From positions 1-17,385 of the forward strand of contig JBBKWJ010000146.1 of the NCBI GenBank assembly GCA_037968895.1: a stretch of DNA of 17,385 nucleotides, written 5' to 3'. A program made the position numbers and the translations under genes. Positions 6,875 through 15,088 of this stretch are shown one piece after another (position 1 is the first letter of the stretch; the number at the start of each line of letters is the position of its first letter). The stretch comes from JBBKWJ01 sp037968895 (GTDB taxonomy: Bacteria > Actinomycetota > Acidimicrobiia > Acidimicrobiales > SZUA-35). The notes below the pieces were generated by a model that worked only from the letters and a program-made list of their open reading frames with translations, did not search any database and was not told where the DNA came from.

Positions 6875-6986
6875 CCTCGATACGGAACATCTCGGATTCG
6901 AAAACAGCACCAGGGCCTTCCCATTCGGCACAATGGCCTAAGCTCTAGAAAACGCGACTGGCGACCGCCGGGATCGTTCCTTAGTT

Positions 6987-7889
6987 GTGAGTGAGAGCAG
7001 CTTGCCAACAATCGCGCCCAACCAGATCAGTATGATCGCCGCATCAATGGCCGATGTACCTGACGCCGTCATAGCCGGGGTGATCATGCTCATCGGCGTG
7101 ATCATTGTGTTCGTAGTGCGGCATGTCGTCCACTCGCTGGAGAAAACACTCCGACTCCAGTCCTTCATGGGCGCCCTAATTAGCCGGTTCTTCGGAACGA
7201 CGGTGATTCTCATATGCCTGGTCTATGCCTTCCGCCAGCTCGGCGTGCAGGTCGGACCACTACTCGGTGCCCTTGGCGTCAGCGGCATCGTATTCGCCAT
7301 GTCACTGCAGCCGGTGCTTGGCAACCTTGTCGGTTCAGCGCTTCTACACGCTCGCCGACCAATTAAGAAGGGCGATCAGCTCCAGAGCAACGGCTTCGGC
7401 GGCACCGTGGTCGACATCAATGGCCGAGCCGTCGTCATGATTACATTCGACGGCGAGAAGGTGCACCTCCCGAACCTCGCCGTATTAGAGTCGCCCCTCC
7501 TCAACCAAACTGCGCATGAGAATCGACGCACCATTCTCCCGTTCCAGGTCGCGTACGAATCCAATCTGCGCGAAGTACAGAAGGTCGTGGTCACCGCATT
7601 GGCCGAACTATCGATCCTTGAAGACTCGCCGAGGGCTGAAGTGCTGGTTGCCGGCTTCGATGATTCAGGAATAAACCTCGAGGCTCGCGTGTGGCACCCG
7701 AGCGAGGAGCTCCTTGCCCGCTTCGCTATTAGCGAGGCCGCCATAACAATCCACGAGACGTTGCGCCGCGAGAACATCACGATTCCTTTCCCGCAACGAG
7801 TCATGCGTTTCGTCAACGATGCGGACGGCAGCCCGATAGGTGGTTCGAGCGCTGCGCCTGAAACCATAACGAACGACCGAACCGCGTGA
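6987..7889 (+). CDS. Small-conductance mechanosensitive channel, MscS family
   Basis: A 300-aa inner-membrane channel. Three membrane segments: ~28-48 (VIAGVIMLIGVIIVFVV), ~68-87 (TTVILICLVYAF), and the pore-lining TM3 ~88-120 (VGPLLGALGVSGIVFAMSLQ then NLVGSALL), followed by the MscS hallmark ARRPIKKGDQL. The beta domain has VVDINGRAVVMITFDGEKVHLPN and the C-terminal domain closes with ITIPFPQRV, as in short bacterial MscS. Such channels open under membrane tension and release osmolytes after hypo-osmotic shock. The GTG at 6987 is taken as start, with no strong ribosome site; an ATG at 7032 is an alternative. Its stop overlaps the start of the next gene (GTGA), so the channel and the transporter are translationally coupled. 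Confidence 0.9.
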   Translation: MSESSLPTIAPNQISMIAASMADVPDAVIAGVIMLIGVIIVFVVRHVVHSLEKTLRLQSFMGALISRFFGTTVILICLVYAFRQLGVQVGPLLGALGVSGIVFAMSLQPVLGNLVGSALLHARRPIKKGDQLQSNGFGGTVVDINGRAVVMITFDGEKVHLPNLAVLESPLLNQTAHENRRTILPFQVAYESNLREVQKVVVTALAELSILEDSPRAEVLVAGFDDSGINLEARVWHPSEELLARFAISEAAITIHETLRRENITIPFPQRVMRFVNDADGSPIGGSSAAPETITNDRTA

Positions 7890-10447
7890 GCAACGACACC
7901 CCACCATCAACCGGGGGCAAACTCGGCACCTTCGGCGGAGTATTCACACCGAGCCTTCTTACCATCCTCGGCCTCGTCCTTTTCCTTCGGCTTGGCTTCG
8001 TCGTTGGCAATGTCGGCTTGTTCCAGATGCTCTTCATGCTCGCGCTTGCCACGAGTGTTTCGGTGGTCACGACCATCTCGCTGGCCGCAATTGCTACGAA
8101 TCTTCGGGTTGGCGGCGGCGGCGTCTACTTCATTATCTCGAGGACGCTCGGGCCGGCCTTCGGCGGCGCGATTGGTCTTGTTCTATATGTCGCGATGGCG
8201 GTTTCAGTCGCCTTCTACTCGATCGGCCTTGGCGAAGCAGTCGCGAGTGCACTCGGAATTGACAGCTCCGTGGCTCCACGATTCATCGCCGCCATCACAA
8301 TCGTGGCGCTCACCGGCTTGGCGTGGTTCGGCGCCGACATCGCAACCAAGCTCCAGTACGTCGTGTTGGTTTGTCTTGCTGTCGCCATCGTCGCCTACTT
8401 CATTGGTGTCGTACCCGACCTCGACTTTTCGAATGTGGGCGACAACCTGGGCGCACCGTCGTCTGGAAACGGATTCTGGATCAGTTTCGCAATCTTCTTC
8501 CCAGCGATCACCGGTTTCACCCAAGGCGTAGCAATGTCCGGCGACCTGCGGACTCCATCTCGGAGTATCACTGTTGGCACCTTCGCTGCTATCGGAGTTT
8601 CTACGCTCGTGTATGCGGCCGTCGTAATCACGTTCGCACTGGCCGTTCCCCTCGCCGATTTGCGAAACGACACGTCGATCATGCGATCGCTGGCTCTCGA
8701 TCCCATCCTCGTCGATGTTGGCGTGGTCGCAGCCACACTCTCGTCAGCAATTGCGTCAATGCTTGGGGCTCCCCGAACGCTGCAACGCCTCGCTGCTGAT
8801 CGACTCGTCCCTATCCTTCAACCCTTCGAAAAGGGTGCCGGGGCCGACAACAACCCACGGCGTGGCGTGCTCCTCACCGCGGCTATCGGGTTGTTCACCG
8901 TCGCAACGGCAAACCTCGATGTCGTCGCCCCAATCATCTCGATGTTCTTCCTCGCCAGCTACGGCATGATCAACTACGCCACATACTCCGAGGCCCGCGC
9001 CGCAAGCACATCGTTCCGGCCGACCTTCAAATTCTTCCACTGGCGGCTCAGCCTTATCGGCACCCTTGGCTGCATCGGCGTCATCCTGGCCATCGACCCT
9101 TTCGCTGGCGCATTAGCTGGCGTCGCCGTGTTCAGCCTGTACCGCTACTTGCTTCGCTCGTCCGAACAATCTCGCTGGGCCGACAGCACCCGTGGTTTCC
9201 ACGCCGCACAAGTTCGCACCCACCTAAAAGCCATGGGGCCAAATCACGAGCCTGGCCGCGACTGGCGGCCGTGCACCCTGGCCTTCGCCTCTCGCGACCC
9301 GCTCCGTCGTCAGCGACTCACCGCCGTCGCGTCTTGGATCGAAGGAGGCGCTGGGCTCTCGACTCTGGTTCGGATTGTTCCGGGACGAGGCCCGCTCACA
9401 CGCAAGCAGGCCTCACGGATCGACATCGAGTTGCAGCACGAACTTTCGACCGATGGTCGTAGTGTCTTTGGACGAGTCATCATGGCCGAGACCCTTGAGG
9501 ATGGTGTCGCGGCCGTTCTCCAGGCGCACGGGGTCGGAGAACTCCGGGCCAACGTTGCGCTGTATAGCTGGTACGCCGACAACGAAGACGTCAACACCAA
9601 CCACGGCGATTACGAGAAAATGGTGCAGACAGGACTTCGGTTCGGCGCTAACGTCGGCGTTCTTCGCGACTCGCCGACCGCCTGGTCTCGTGTGCCAACA
9701 ACTCCGGGCAACAATGACACGATTCTGGTGTGGTGGACCGACGACACCACAGGCCAACTCCTCACGCTGATGGCATGGATGACAACCAGAGACTCGGTGT
9801 GGACGAACGCCAAGATCAAGATCTGGGTTGTCGGCAATGACCCCGCCGATGCACTGCGGGTACAGGGTCTCCTCGAGGCCGCACGGCTACCGGCCACGGT
9901 CGCGGGCATGGCCGAAAGTGACGAGTTCCTTCGTGTTGTCGAGGGCGCACAATTTGTGCTTGCTCCACTGAGGGTCCGCACGTCCTCGTTGCTCGGGCCA
10001 GATAACACACCAATCGAATCGCTTGGCAGCGACCTTCCCGTCACGCTTTTCGTCCAGGCTGCTGGCGCCATCGAACTCGATGTCCAACCAGACGACAGCA
10101 CCGCATCAACGCTCGCGGTCGCGAGAGACAGAGCTGAAGAGCTAACGAAGCATGCGAGGTCACTTGACGAGCGGGCCAGCCACCTCGTCGTTGCCGCTGA
10201 GATGGCGCGCATGGGGGTCGACATATCAGCGGCCGGACAGGGCTCCGGTGAGGCGCCGCCGACGATCGACGAGGCAGCAGCGGCCGCCGCCAAGGCGCAA
10301 CGCGATTATCTCGACGCCCGGTCGCGAGCAGACGAGGCATGGCGGATTGTTGCTGAAATTGATCCGACGATGAGCACTGAGATAGTCGACCCCGCCCTTT
10401 GGGTGTCGTCCGCTCGAGCTGATGTATCTGGGTTCAATCAGACCTAA
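7886..10447 (+). CDS. Cation-chloride cotransporter (CCC)-like APC-superfamily permease
   Basis: An 853-aa protein: about 12 membrane segments in residues ~20-435 and a ~415-residue cytoplasmic tail. The start of the membrane part (TPSLLTILGLVLFLRLGFVVGNVG), the GGGGVYFIISRTLGPAFGGAIGL segment, FFPAITGFTQGVAMSGDLRTPSRS and NDTSIMRSLA follow the CCC pattern (NKCC/KCC kin). The tail strengthens this: LVWWTDDTTGQLLTLMAWM near residue 614 matches the conserved cytosolic CCC segment that reads roughly VWWL.DDGGL.LL in eukaryotes. It likely moves K+/Na+ and Cl- or an amino acid together; ion choice cannot be read off. The last ~90 residues hold an Ala/Glu-rich helical part. GTG start overlaps the MscS stop by 4 nt; coupled. 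Convergent with a second MscS gene 38 bp downstream. Confidence 0.82.
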   Translation: MSNDTPPSTGGKLGTFGGVFTPSLLTILGLVLFLRLGFVVGNVGLFQMLFMLALATSVSVVTTISLAAIATNLRVGGGGVYFIISRTLGPAFGGAIGLVLYVAMAVSVAFYSIGLGEAVASALGIDSSVAPRFIAAITIVALTGLAWFGADIATKLQYVVLVCLAVAIVAYFIGVVPDLDFSNVGDNLGAPSSGNGFWISFAIFFPAITGFTQGVAMSGDLRTPSRSITVGTFAAIGVSTLVYAAVVITFALAVPLADLRNDTSIMRSLALDPILVDVGVVAATLSSAIASMLGAPRTLQRLAADRLVPILQPFEKGAGADNNPRRGVLLTAAIGLFTVATANLDVVAPIISMFFLASYGMINYATYSEARAASTSFRPTFKFFHWRLSLIGTLGCIGVILAIDPFAGALAGVAVFSLYRYLLRSSEQSRWADSTRGFHAAQVRTHLKAMGPNHEPGRDWRPCTLAFASRDPLRRQRLTAVASWIEGGAGLSTLVRIVPGRGPLTRKQASRIDIELQHELSTDGRSVFGRVIMAETLEDGVAAVLQAHGVGELRANVALYSWYADNEDVNTNHGDYEKMVQTGLRFGANVGVLRDSPTAWSRVPTTPGNNDTILVWWTDDTTGQLLTLMAWMTTRDSVWTNAKIKIWVVGNDPADALRVQGLLEAARLPATVAGMAESDEFLRVVEGAQFVLAPLRVRTSSLLGPDNTPIESLGSDLPVTLFVQAAGAIELDVQPDDSTASTLAVARDRAEELTKHARSLDERASHLVVAAEMARMGVDISAAGQGSGEAPPTIDEAAAAAAKAQRDYLDARSRADEAWRIVAEIDPTMSTEIVDPALWVSSARADVSGFNQT

Positions 10448-10485
10448 GGGGCGATCGGACAGTTGCGACGCTCGCTGCGATTCGC

Positions 10486-11451
10486 CTATTCCGCTTTGCG
10501 GCGGATCGGGCGACGAAGGGGTGATGCGAAGGGTTTGCGACTCGGGGCATCGGGTTCGCCAAGACCGGGATACGGAGTGTCAACAATTTCCGGCGGACGG
10601 TCATACGGGTCGGCGTCGTCTTGCCCACTCCAGACCACAACCTGAGGGAAGGCGATGGTGATGTCATCGGCAGATAGCGCTTGGTGGACCGCGATCGCTA
10701 GGTCAGTCCGGGCCGCGAGTTCCGATGGGATGTCGCTGTCGTGCCAATAGTAGAGGCGGAAGCCGATGCTTGAGTCGTCGAATCCGGTGATGTTGACCGC
10801 TGGAGGCGGTTCACTTAGAACCCTTGGAACTCGCGCGATTGCACCGAGAAGCGCCAACTGCGCGGCCTGGAGATCGGTGTCGTACGAGACGCCGACATCG
10901 AGTGTGCTTCGCCGCACAGGCTCGCGGGTCAAGTTGACAATCGTTGACGACGCCACGTTTGCGTTGGGGATCCTGACCTGCGAACCGTCGACGGCGTGAA
11001 GGAGAGTCGTACGCGAATCGATGTCGGCAACAATGCCGATTCTGCCGTCAAGTTCGACTGAGTCGCCGACCGTGAATGGGCGCCGAGCCTGGAGAATGAT
11101 CGAACTCACGAAGTTCTCAACGACTCCCTGCAGCGCCAGCGCAACAACCAACCCGCCGAGTCCGAGGGCGCCAAGCAGTGGCCCAACTCTCACGCCAAGG
11201 CTCGTGAGGCTGTAGAAGAGACCGATAAGGAAAATGGCGTAACTGGCGAGCCGCGCCATCAGAATTGATGCGAAACCAGGACCCAGCCCGTGGGCAAAGA
11301 CCCGCCGGAGCACACGCGACATGATGATCGCGATGAGCAGGCTTCCAACCAGGATCACCGCGGCCGCAATCCAGTCGCTGCTCGTCAACGAATCGTCAAG
11401 GAATGTATCGGTGGTTGTTTGGACCGCGAGAAGTTGCTTAGCAGTGTTCAT
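10486..11451 (-). CDS. Second MscS-family mechanosensitive channel
   Basis: A 321-aa paralogue of the channel at 6987-7889, same three-segment design: TM1 ~27-48 (WIAAAVILVGSLLIAIIM), TM2 ~68-85, TM3 from ~88 (VGPLLGALGLGGLVVALALQ) and the hallmark ARRPFTVGDSV. Beta domain IVADIDSRTTLLHAVDGSQVRIPNANV and end motif ITIAFPQVVVW are intact. About 50 extra C-terminal residues follow, rich in Pro and Asp and then basic (SRKPFASPLRRPIRRKAE), a tail absent from the first copy. ATG at 11451; only weak ribosome-site likeness before it. It converges on the CCC-like gene with a 38-bp gap and lies 29 bp downstream of the EamA gene on the same strand, so it may be cotranscribed with it. Confidence 0.9.
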   Translation of the reverse strand: MNTAKQLLAVQTTTDTFLDDSLTSSDWIAAAVILVGSLLIAIIMSRVLRRVFAHGLGPGFASILMARLASYAIFLIGLFYSLTSLGVRVGPLLGALGLGGLVVALALQGVVENFVSSIILQARRPFTVGDSVELDGRIGIVADIDSRTTLLHAVDGSQVRIPNANVASSTIVNLTREPVRRSTLDVGVSYDTDLQAAQLALLGAIARVPRVLSEPPPAVNITGFDDSSIGFRLYYWHDSDIPSELAARTDLAIAVHQALSADDITIAFPQVVVWSGQDDADPYDRPPEIVDTPYPGLGEPDAPSRKPFASPLRRPIRRKAE

Positions 11452-11480
11452 GACGGCTCAAGTGTGCCAGGTGTACGTCG

Positions 11481-12398
11481 CTACTTGGTGCGGCGGCTGG
11501 CCAGGAACGCACCCAAGAGCGTGATAGGTGCACCTATGAGAGCCAAACCAGTCACGTGATCGTCACGCAACCACACCCCGAGCGCAAGCGACACAACCGG
11601 GATCAGGTAGGTTATGAACGACGCTCGTATCGAGCCGACCCGGCCAACGAGAGTGCTCATGATCCAGTAGGCCGCACCAGTACCGACGGCTCCAAGAGCC
11701 GTGAGTGCCAGCAGCGACGACACTTGCCACTCGTTGTCGCCCAAATTCACCAAAGCCATCGGCAAGACTAAAACTGTTGCGATGCCGAGCACGCTGCTCA
11801 TCAACACAACGGCCCCGTACTTCACCTGTAAAGGCGGTGCGATATTGATGGCGAAGCCATAACAGAGGGTGGCCCCCAGTACGAGCACCACGCCTTTGGC
11901 CTCAGACGACCCTCCGCCTGCGGCTCCTAGAGAGATCAGCGTGATACCGGTGAAGCCAAGCACAAGACCAACGAGTTGAAGACCCCTTGGCGCAACCCGG
12001 AGAAAGGCGACGGAGACGAGAGCCACAAGAACCGGCGTCGCGCCATTGAGCAAGCCAGTGACAGCCGAGTTGATCCATTGTTGAGCAAGCGGAAACAGCG
12101 TGAACGGAACCGCAACCCAAACGAATCCAAGCAGCCCGACGCGGAACCGATCAGCCGGCTCGATGCTTCGGCCAGGATTGACGAACAGGCGGAGGATCCA
12201 AAGCGTTGCCGCGCCGAGTGCCACTCGACCGAACGTCACCATGCCAGGGGTTAGCGATTCGAGCGACTCGGCAATGAGGAGAAATGACGCCCCCCATATC
12301 AGCGAGATCCCAAAGAAAAGCGCCCAGTCTCTGCTTTCAAAGGAACCATCGTTGTCCGCCGCAGTGGCGGAAAACACTTTGTTTCGATGGGTGGTCAT
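11481..12398 (-). CDS. EamA/DMT-family transporter
   Basis: A 305-aa inner-membrane protein of the drug/metabolite transporter superfamily. About ten hydrophobic segments fall into two EamA repeats: the first from ~30 (LFFGISLIWGASFLLIAESL) to ~150 (GFTGITLISLGAAG), the second from ~168 (GVVLVLGATLCYGFAINI) to the end (LALIGAPITLLGAFLASRR). The first repeat opens with the typical IWGASF and the TATPVLVAL-like NGATPVLVAL element. Such proteins export or exchange small metabolites; the substrate is not known. ATG at 12398 chosen as the first start of the membrane-protein frame; the 30-residue polar lead is normal. It lies 57 bp after the PaaX-type regulator gene and may be in the same transcript. 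Confidence 0.85.
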   Translation of the reverse strand: MTTHRNKVFSATAADNDGSFESRDWALFFGISLIWGASFLLIAESLESLTPGMVTFGRVALGAATLWILRLFVNPGRSIEPADRFRVGLLGFVWVAVPFTLFPLAQQWINSAVTGLLNGATPVLVALVSVAFLRVAPRGLQLVGLVLGFTGITLISLGAAGGGSSEAKGVVLVLGATLCYGFAINIAPPLQVKYGAVVLMSSVLGIATVLVLPMALVNLGDNEWQVSSLLALTALGAVGTGAAYWIMSTLVGRVGSIRASFITYLIPVVSLALGVWLRDDHVTGLALIGAPITLLGAFLASRRTK

Positions 12399-12423
12399 CC
12401 GCGGTCAACTGACATCACTACAC

Positions 12424-12447
12424 GCTAAGGGATTGACACCCGTTAGC
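12424..12447 (-). promoter_or_regulatory. Hairpin between the PaaX-type gene and the EamA gene
   Basis: On the + strand GCTAAGGG (12424-12431) pairs with CCC-TTAGC (12439-12447) around ATTGACA, an 8-bp stem with one bulged base. It fills most of the 57-bp gap. No T-tract follows on the minus strand, so it is a weak terminator or attenuator at best, or an operator. Confidence 0.35.
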
Positions 12448-12455
12448 TCCCGCTG

Positions 12456-13280
12456 TCACTGCGATTCGCCTTCACCGACGCCACGCAGGAACACCCGAAG
12501 TAACCGTTGGAAGGCCACCTCGAAGTCGTCATAGACAAGGCGCAGTTCTGGCGGCGACCAGTCGTCTGGCACCAACTCGAGTGGAAGTTGAGGCTCAACC
12601 CGAAGAAACCGGACTGCCGCCGCAGAGAGCATGAAGGCTGGCTGCAACACCGACGGATCATCGTTGTCGAGCGTTGGTCGGCGTCGGGCGAGCGCATCAG
12701 CGAGTGCACCCGATTGCAGGTTGATCTCGCCCAGTGGCCAAAGCTCGTCCACCAGCCCGGTCGGATTGTCCGTGTCGAGTTCTCCTGTGAGCAGCAGAAC
12801 GTCGCCGATGCTCTCGGGACGAGCGATATTCGCCGGCCTCATCCAGATGTCAGGCCGCAGCTCGGCCAGTCTGGCGCCGATCATTGCGGAGCGGAACGAA
12901 CGCCGCTCGGCGACTGATCTACTTCCGGTTGCAGCGATGGCTGTGAACCATCGCCCATCCCACGGCTCCGTCGACGTGTGTCGGCCCTCATCCTGTTGGC
13001 GTTGCCGCTGCAGCATTCGGGATCCAAGCGAGTAGCGCCCGTTCTCGGGCTCGAGCTCACCGCTCGCGACCATACGCGAAAGGGCGGTACGAGCAGTGCC
13101 CGGTCTGATGTCGAACAGCTCGGCCAAACCAACGAGCTGTTGACCGGACAGGACTGGTGGGTGGGTGCCCAGCAAGACAGACAGCATGATTGAGCGAGCG
13201 CCAAGTGGCGCGATACCGAGCACCGCGTCATGGTTCGATTTGTTACCAGACTTGTTCATACCGATCACAAAGTGTAGCAT
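12456..13280 (-). CDS. PaaX-family transcriptional regulator
   Basis: A 274-aa protein (267 if ATG 13259 is used). The N-terminal winged helix is clear: PLGARSIMLSVLLG, then LAELFDIRPGTARTALSRMVASGELE and NGRYSLG, the PaaX DNA-binding pattern. The middle part (WDGRWFTAIAA) and C-terminal helical part also follow PaaX. The best-known member, PaaX of E. coli, is a repressor of phenylacetate degradation released by phenylacetyl-CoA; the effector here is unknown, though an acyl-CoA is a fair guess given a lipid gene next door. It is divergent from the desaturase with 6 bp between start codons, so it probably controls that gene and itself. Neither start has a good ribosome site. Confidence 0.82.
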   Translation of the reverse strand: MLHFVIGMNKSGNKSNHDAVLGIAPLGARSIMLSVLLGTHPPVLSGQQLVGLAELFDIRPGTARTALSRMVASGELEPENGRYSLGSRMLQRQRQQDEGRHTSTEPWDGRWFTAIAATGSRSVAERRSFRSAMIGARLAELRPDIWMRPANIARPESIGDVLLLTGELDTDNPTGLVDELWPLGEINLQSGALADALARRRPTLDNDDPSVLQPAFMLSAAAVRFLRVEPQLPLELVPDDWSPPELRLVYDDFEVAFQRLLRVFLRGVGEGESQ

Positions 13281-13287
13281 AGCCAGA
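13253..13287 (+). promoter_or_regulatory. Probable leaderless promoter of the desaturase gene
   Basis: TTGTTC at 13253-13258 and TAGCAT at 13275-13280 are spaced 16 bp, a fair -35/-10 pair. The -10 (TANNNT type) begins 12 nt before the ATG at 13287, so transcription would start at or next to the A of the start codon, which explains the absence of any ribosome site. The region also covers the first codons of the PaaX-type gene. Confidence 0.5.
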
Positions 13288-14312
13288 TGGCATCATCGAT
13301 GGTTCCTACCGACAACTTGCTGCCCAATGTCCTCCCCACCGACCGCCTAAACCAGCGCGGCATGGCGAAACGCGAACTTAGAGACGAACTCCGTCACATC
13401 AACAACGTCGGCAACGTGTTCACCGTGCTCGGCGCAGTAGCGATGTCATTCGGTGTGGTGGCTGTAGCTGGTTACCTCAACTCATGGTGGGCCTACCTCG
13501 GGGCCTTCATCTTGATGGCCCGAGGCCACGTCGGCATGAACATCCTCGGCCACGAAGCCGCGCACCGCCTGCTGTTCTCAAATCAGAAGGCGAACGACGC
13601 TGTCGGTCGCTGGGTCCTCGCCTATCCAACCTTCCAGGCGCTGCTCGCCTATCGACGGTCACACTTCGCCCACCACCGCGACGAAATGGGTCCAGAAGAG
13701 CCCGATCTTTCGTTGTACAGCGGCTATCCAATTCCTCCCGACTCGTGGCGACGCAAGCTACGGCGCGACGCCACAGGTGTGAGCGCATACAAGAACTTCC
13801 GTGGCCTTTTCAGAGCAGTCAAGAAGGGCGCCCGCGAGGCCAGGCAGATTCTCGCAGTGCAGGCAGTGATGATCGGGGTCTCGATTGTCGTGATGCGACC
13901 ACTGATGTACGTAGTCTGGGTTTTGTCGTGGTCAACACTGTGGCGAGTGTCGAACCGCCTTCGGTCGATCGCCGAACATGGCGGTCTCGTTCGATCGAAA
14001 GATCGACGCCTAACTACACACGTCATCCATCAGTCGATGTTTGCCCGATTCTGGATGGTGCCGTATAACACCGGCTGGCACCTCGCTCACCATGTCGACA
14101 TGGGAGTGCCGTGGCGCAATCTCCCTCGGCTACATCAAGAACTCGTCGGCGCCGGTTGGGTTGTTGAGGGTCTCGAATACCCCACCTACCGAGCCTTCTG
14201 GAAGACTGCAAGTTCTGGAACAGTGAAACAGCCAGACGTTGCCGGCGCAGGGTCGGGACGCTCTTCGATGCTCGACTTCAGTTCCAGCGAGGTCTCCGCA
14301 TCCAACTCTTGA
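13287..14312 (+). CDS. Membrane fatty-acid desaturase
   Basis: A 341-aa membrane-bound diiron desaturase. The three histidine boxes are present and in order: HEAAH (near residue 88), HFAHH (near 128, followed by RDEMGPEEPDLSLY) and HLAHH (near 267, followed by VDMGVPWRNLPRLH), plus the RSIAEHG element upstream of the last box. Two to four hydrophobic segments lie at ~45-80 and ~190-215. It introduces a double bond into an acyl chain using O2; acyl length and position are not known, and related hydroxylases share the boxes. ATG 13287 fits a leaderless start; ATG 13299 is an alternative. The last ~35 residues are Ser/Gly-rich and low in complexity. It ends 10 nt before the DsbA-like gene, whose ribosome site follows directly: an operon. 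Confidence 0.86.
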   Translation: MASSMVPTDNLLPNVLPTDRLNQRGMAKRELRDELRHINNVGNVFTVLGAVAMSFGVVAVAGYLNSWWAYLGAFILMARGHVGMNILGHEAAHRLLFSNQKANDAVGRWVLAYPTFQALLAYRRSHFAHHRDEMGPEEPDLSLYSGYPIPPDSWRRKLRRDATGVSAYKNFRGLFRAVKKGAREARQILAVQAVMIGVSIVVMRPLMYVVWVLSWSTLWRVSNRLRSIAEHGGLVRSKDRRLTTHVIHQSMFARFWMVPYNTGWHLAHHVDMGVPWRNLPRLHQELVGAGWVVEGLEYPTYRAFWKTASSGTVKQPDVAGAGSGRSSMLDFSSSEVSASNS

Positions 14313-14322
14313 CGAGGTAGCA

Positions 14323-15087
14323 ATGACAGCCCCCGCTCGCCCAACGACAGTCGACTTCCACTTCGATGTGCTCTGCCCGTGGGCCTATCAAACATCACTC
14401 TGGATGCGAGAAGTGAGAGACCAAACCGATCTCACCGTGAATTGGAAGTTCTTCTCGTTGGAAGAAGTCAACCGGGTCGAAGGCAAGCGCCATCCCTGGG
14501 AACGAGACTGGAGCTATGGCTGGTCGATCCTTCGAATCGGTGCTCTGCTTGGCCGGATCGATATGAAGCATCTAGATGACTGGTACGCCGTTACCGGACG
14601 GGCGCTTCATGTCGACGGCATGAAGATCCACGAGCCCGACGTGGCCCGCGTGCTGCTTGAAGAGATCGGCATGGACCCTGGCCTCGTCGACGAATCGATT
14701 CGCGACCTCACGACCAACGACGAAGTCAAGGCCGATCACGACAAGGTGATCGCGGCCGAAGGGTTTGGAGTTCCGACCCTTTTCTTCCCCGGCGCCAATG
14801 GCGCACCGGAGCAGACCATCTTTGGTCCCGTGCTTATCGATCCTCCAAAGGGCGAGGCCGCGCTTCGACTCTGGGACACCGTCTGTGGCTGGCTCGAGTT
14901 TCCGAACCTCTACGAGATCCAGCGACCAAAGACCAACGAACACCAGCGCCTCATTGGCCGAACGTTCAAGCCCTATATGGAGGCCCGCGACTGGGTCAGC
15001 ATCAACCGAGGCAAAGTCGTCGCCATGGAAGAAGACGGCTTCAAGGTCAAAGGCGACGCAATCGACGCAGGAAAGCTCAAGTCGTAG
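14323..15087 (+). CDS. DsbA/FrnE-type thioredoxin-fold protein, resembling mycothiol-dependent nitroreductase (Rv2466c) family
   Basis: A 254-aa soluble protein. ATG 14323 follows GAGG at 14314-14317; the longer open frame from 14239 only shadows the desaturase end. VDFHFDVLCPWAYQTSLWM (residues 10-28) is the active-site strand and helix; the cis-Pro strand is GVPTLFF with IFGPVLIDPPKGEAALRLWD after it, then FPNLYEIQRP, which resembles the M. tuberculosis Rv2466c arrangement from memory. The usual CPWC is CPWA here: C18 is kept, the second Cys is A21. A single-Cys site argues for a thiol-transferase, reductase or isomerase role (2-hydroxychromene-2-carboxylate isomerase kin are an alternative) rather than disulfide formation. 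No signal peptide. It shares an operon with the desaturase and ends 1 bp from the convergent CNNM gene. Confidence 0.78.
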   Translation: MTAPARPTTVDFHFDVLCPWAYQTSLWMREVRDQTDLTVNWKFFSLEEVNRVEGKRHPWERDWSYGWSILRIGALLGRIDMKHLDDWYAVTGRALHVDGMKIHEPDVARVLLEEIGMDPGLVDESIRDLTTNDEVKADHDKVIAAEGFGVPTLFFPGANGAPEQTIFGPVLIDPPKGEAALRLWDTVCGWLEFPNLYEIQRPKTNEHQRLIGRTFKPYMEARDWVSINRGKVVAMEEDGFKVKGDAIDAGKLKS

Positions 15088-15088
15088 C

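Noticed and set aside
6854..6931. N-terminal extension of the phosphoesterase from GTG 6931
   Set aside because: The extra 26 residues match no family feature, and the dyad at 6862-6874 suggests this is promoter or leader.
9610..10293. Long open frame (227 aa) on the minus strand
   Set aside because: It is antisense to the CCC-like gene, which has clear homology through this part; its Ala/Ser-rich translation is a shadow of G/C-rich codons.
10448..10485. Terminator between the convergent CCC-like and MscS genes
   Set aside because: Only a 4-bp stem (GCGA/TCGC) is seen and there is no T-run.
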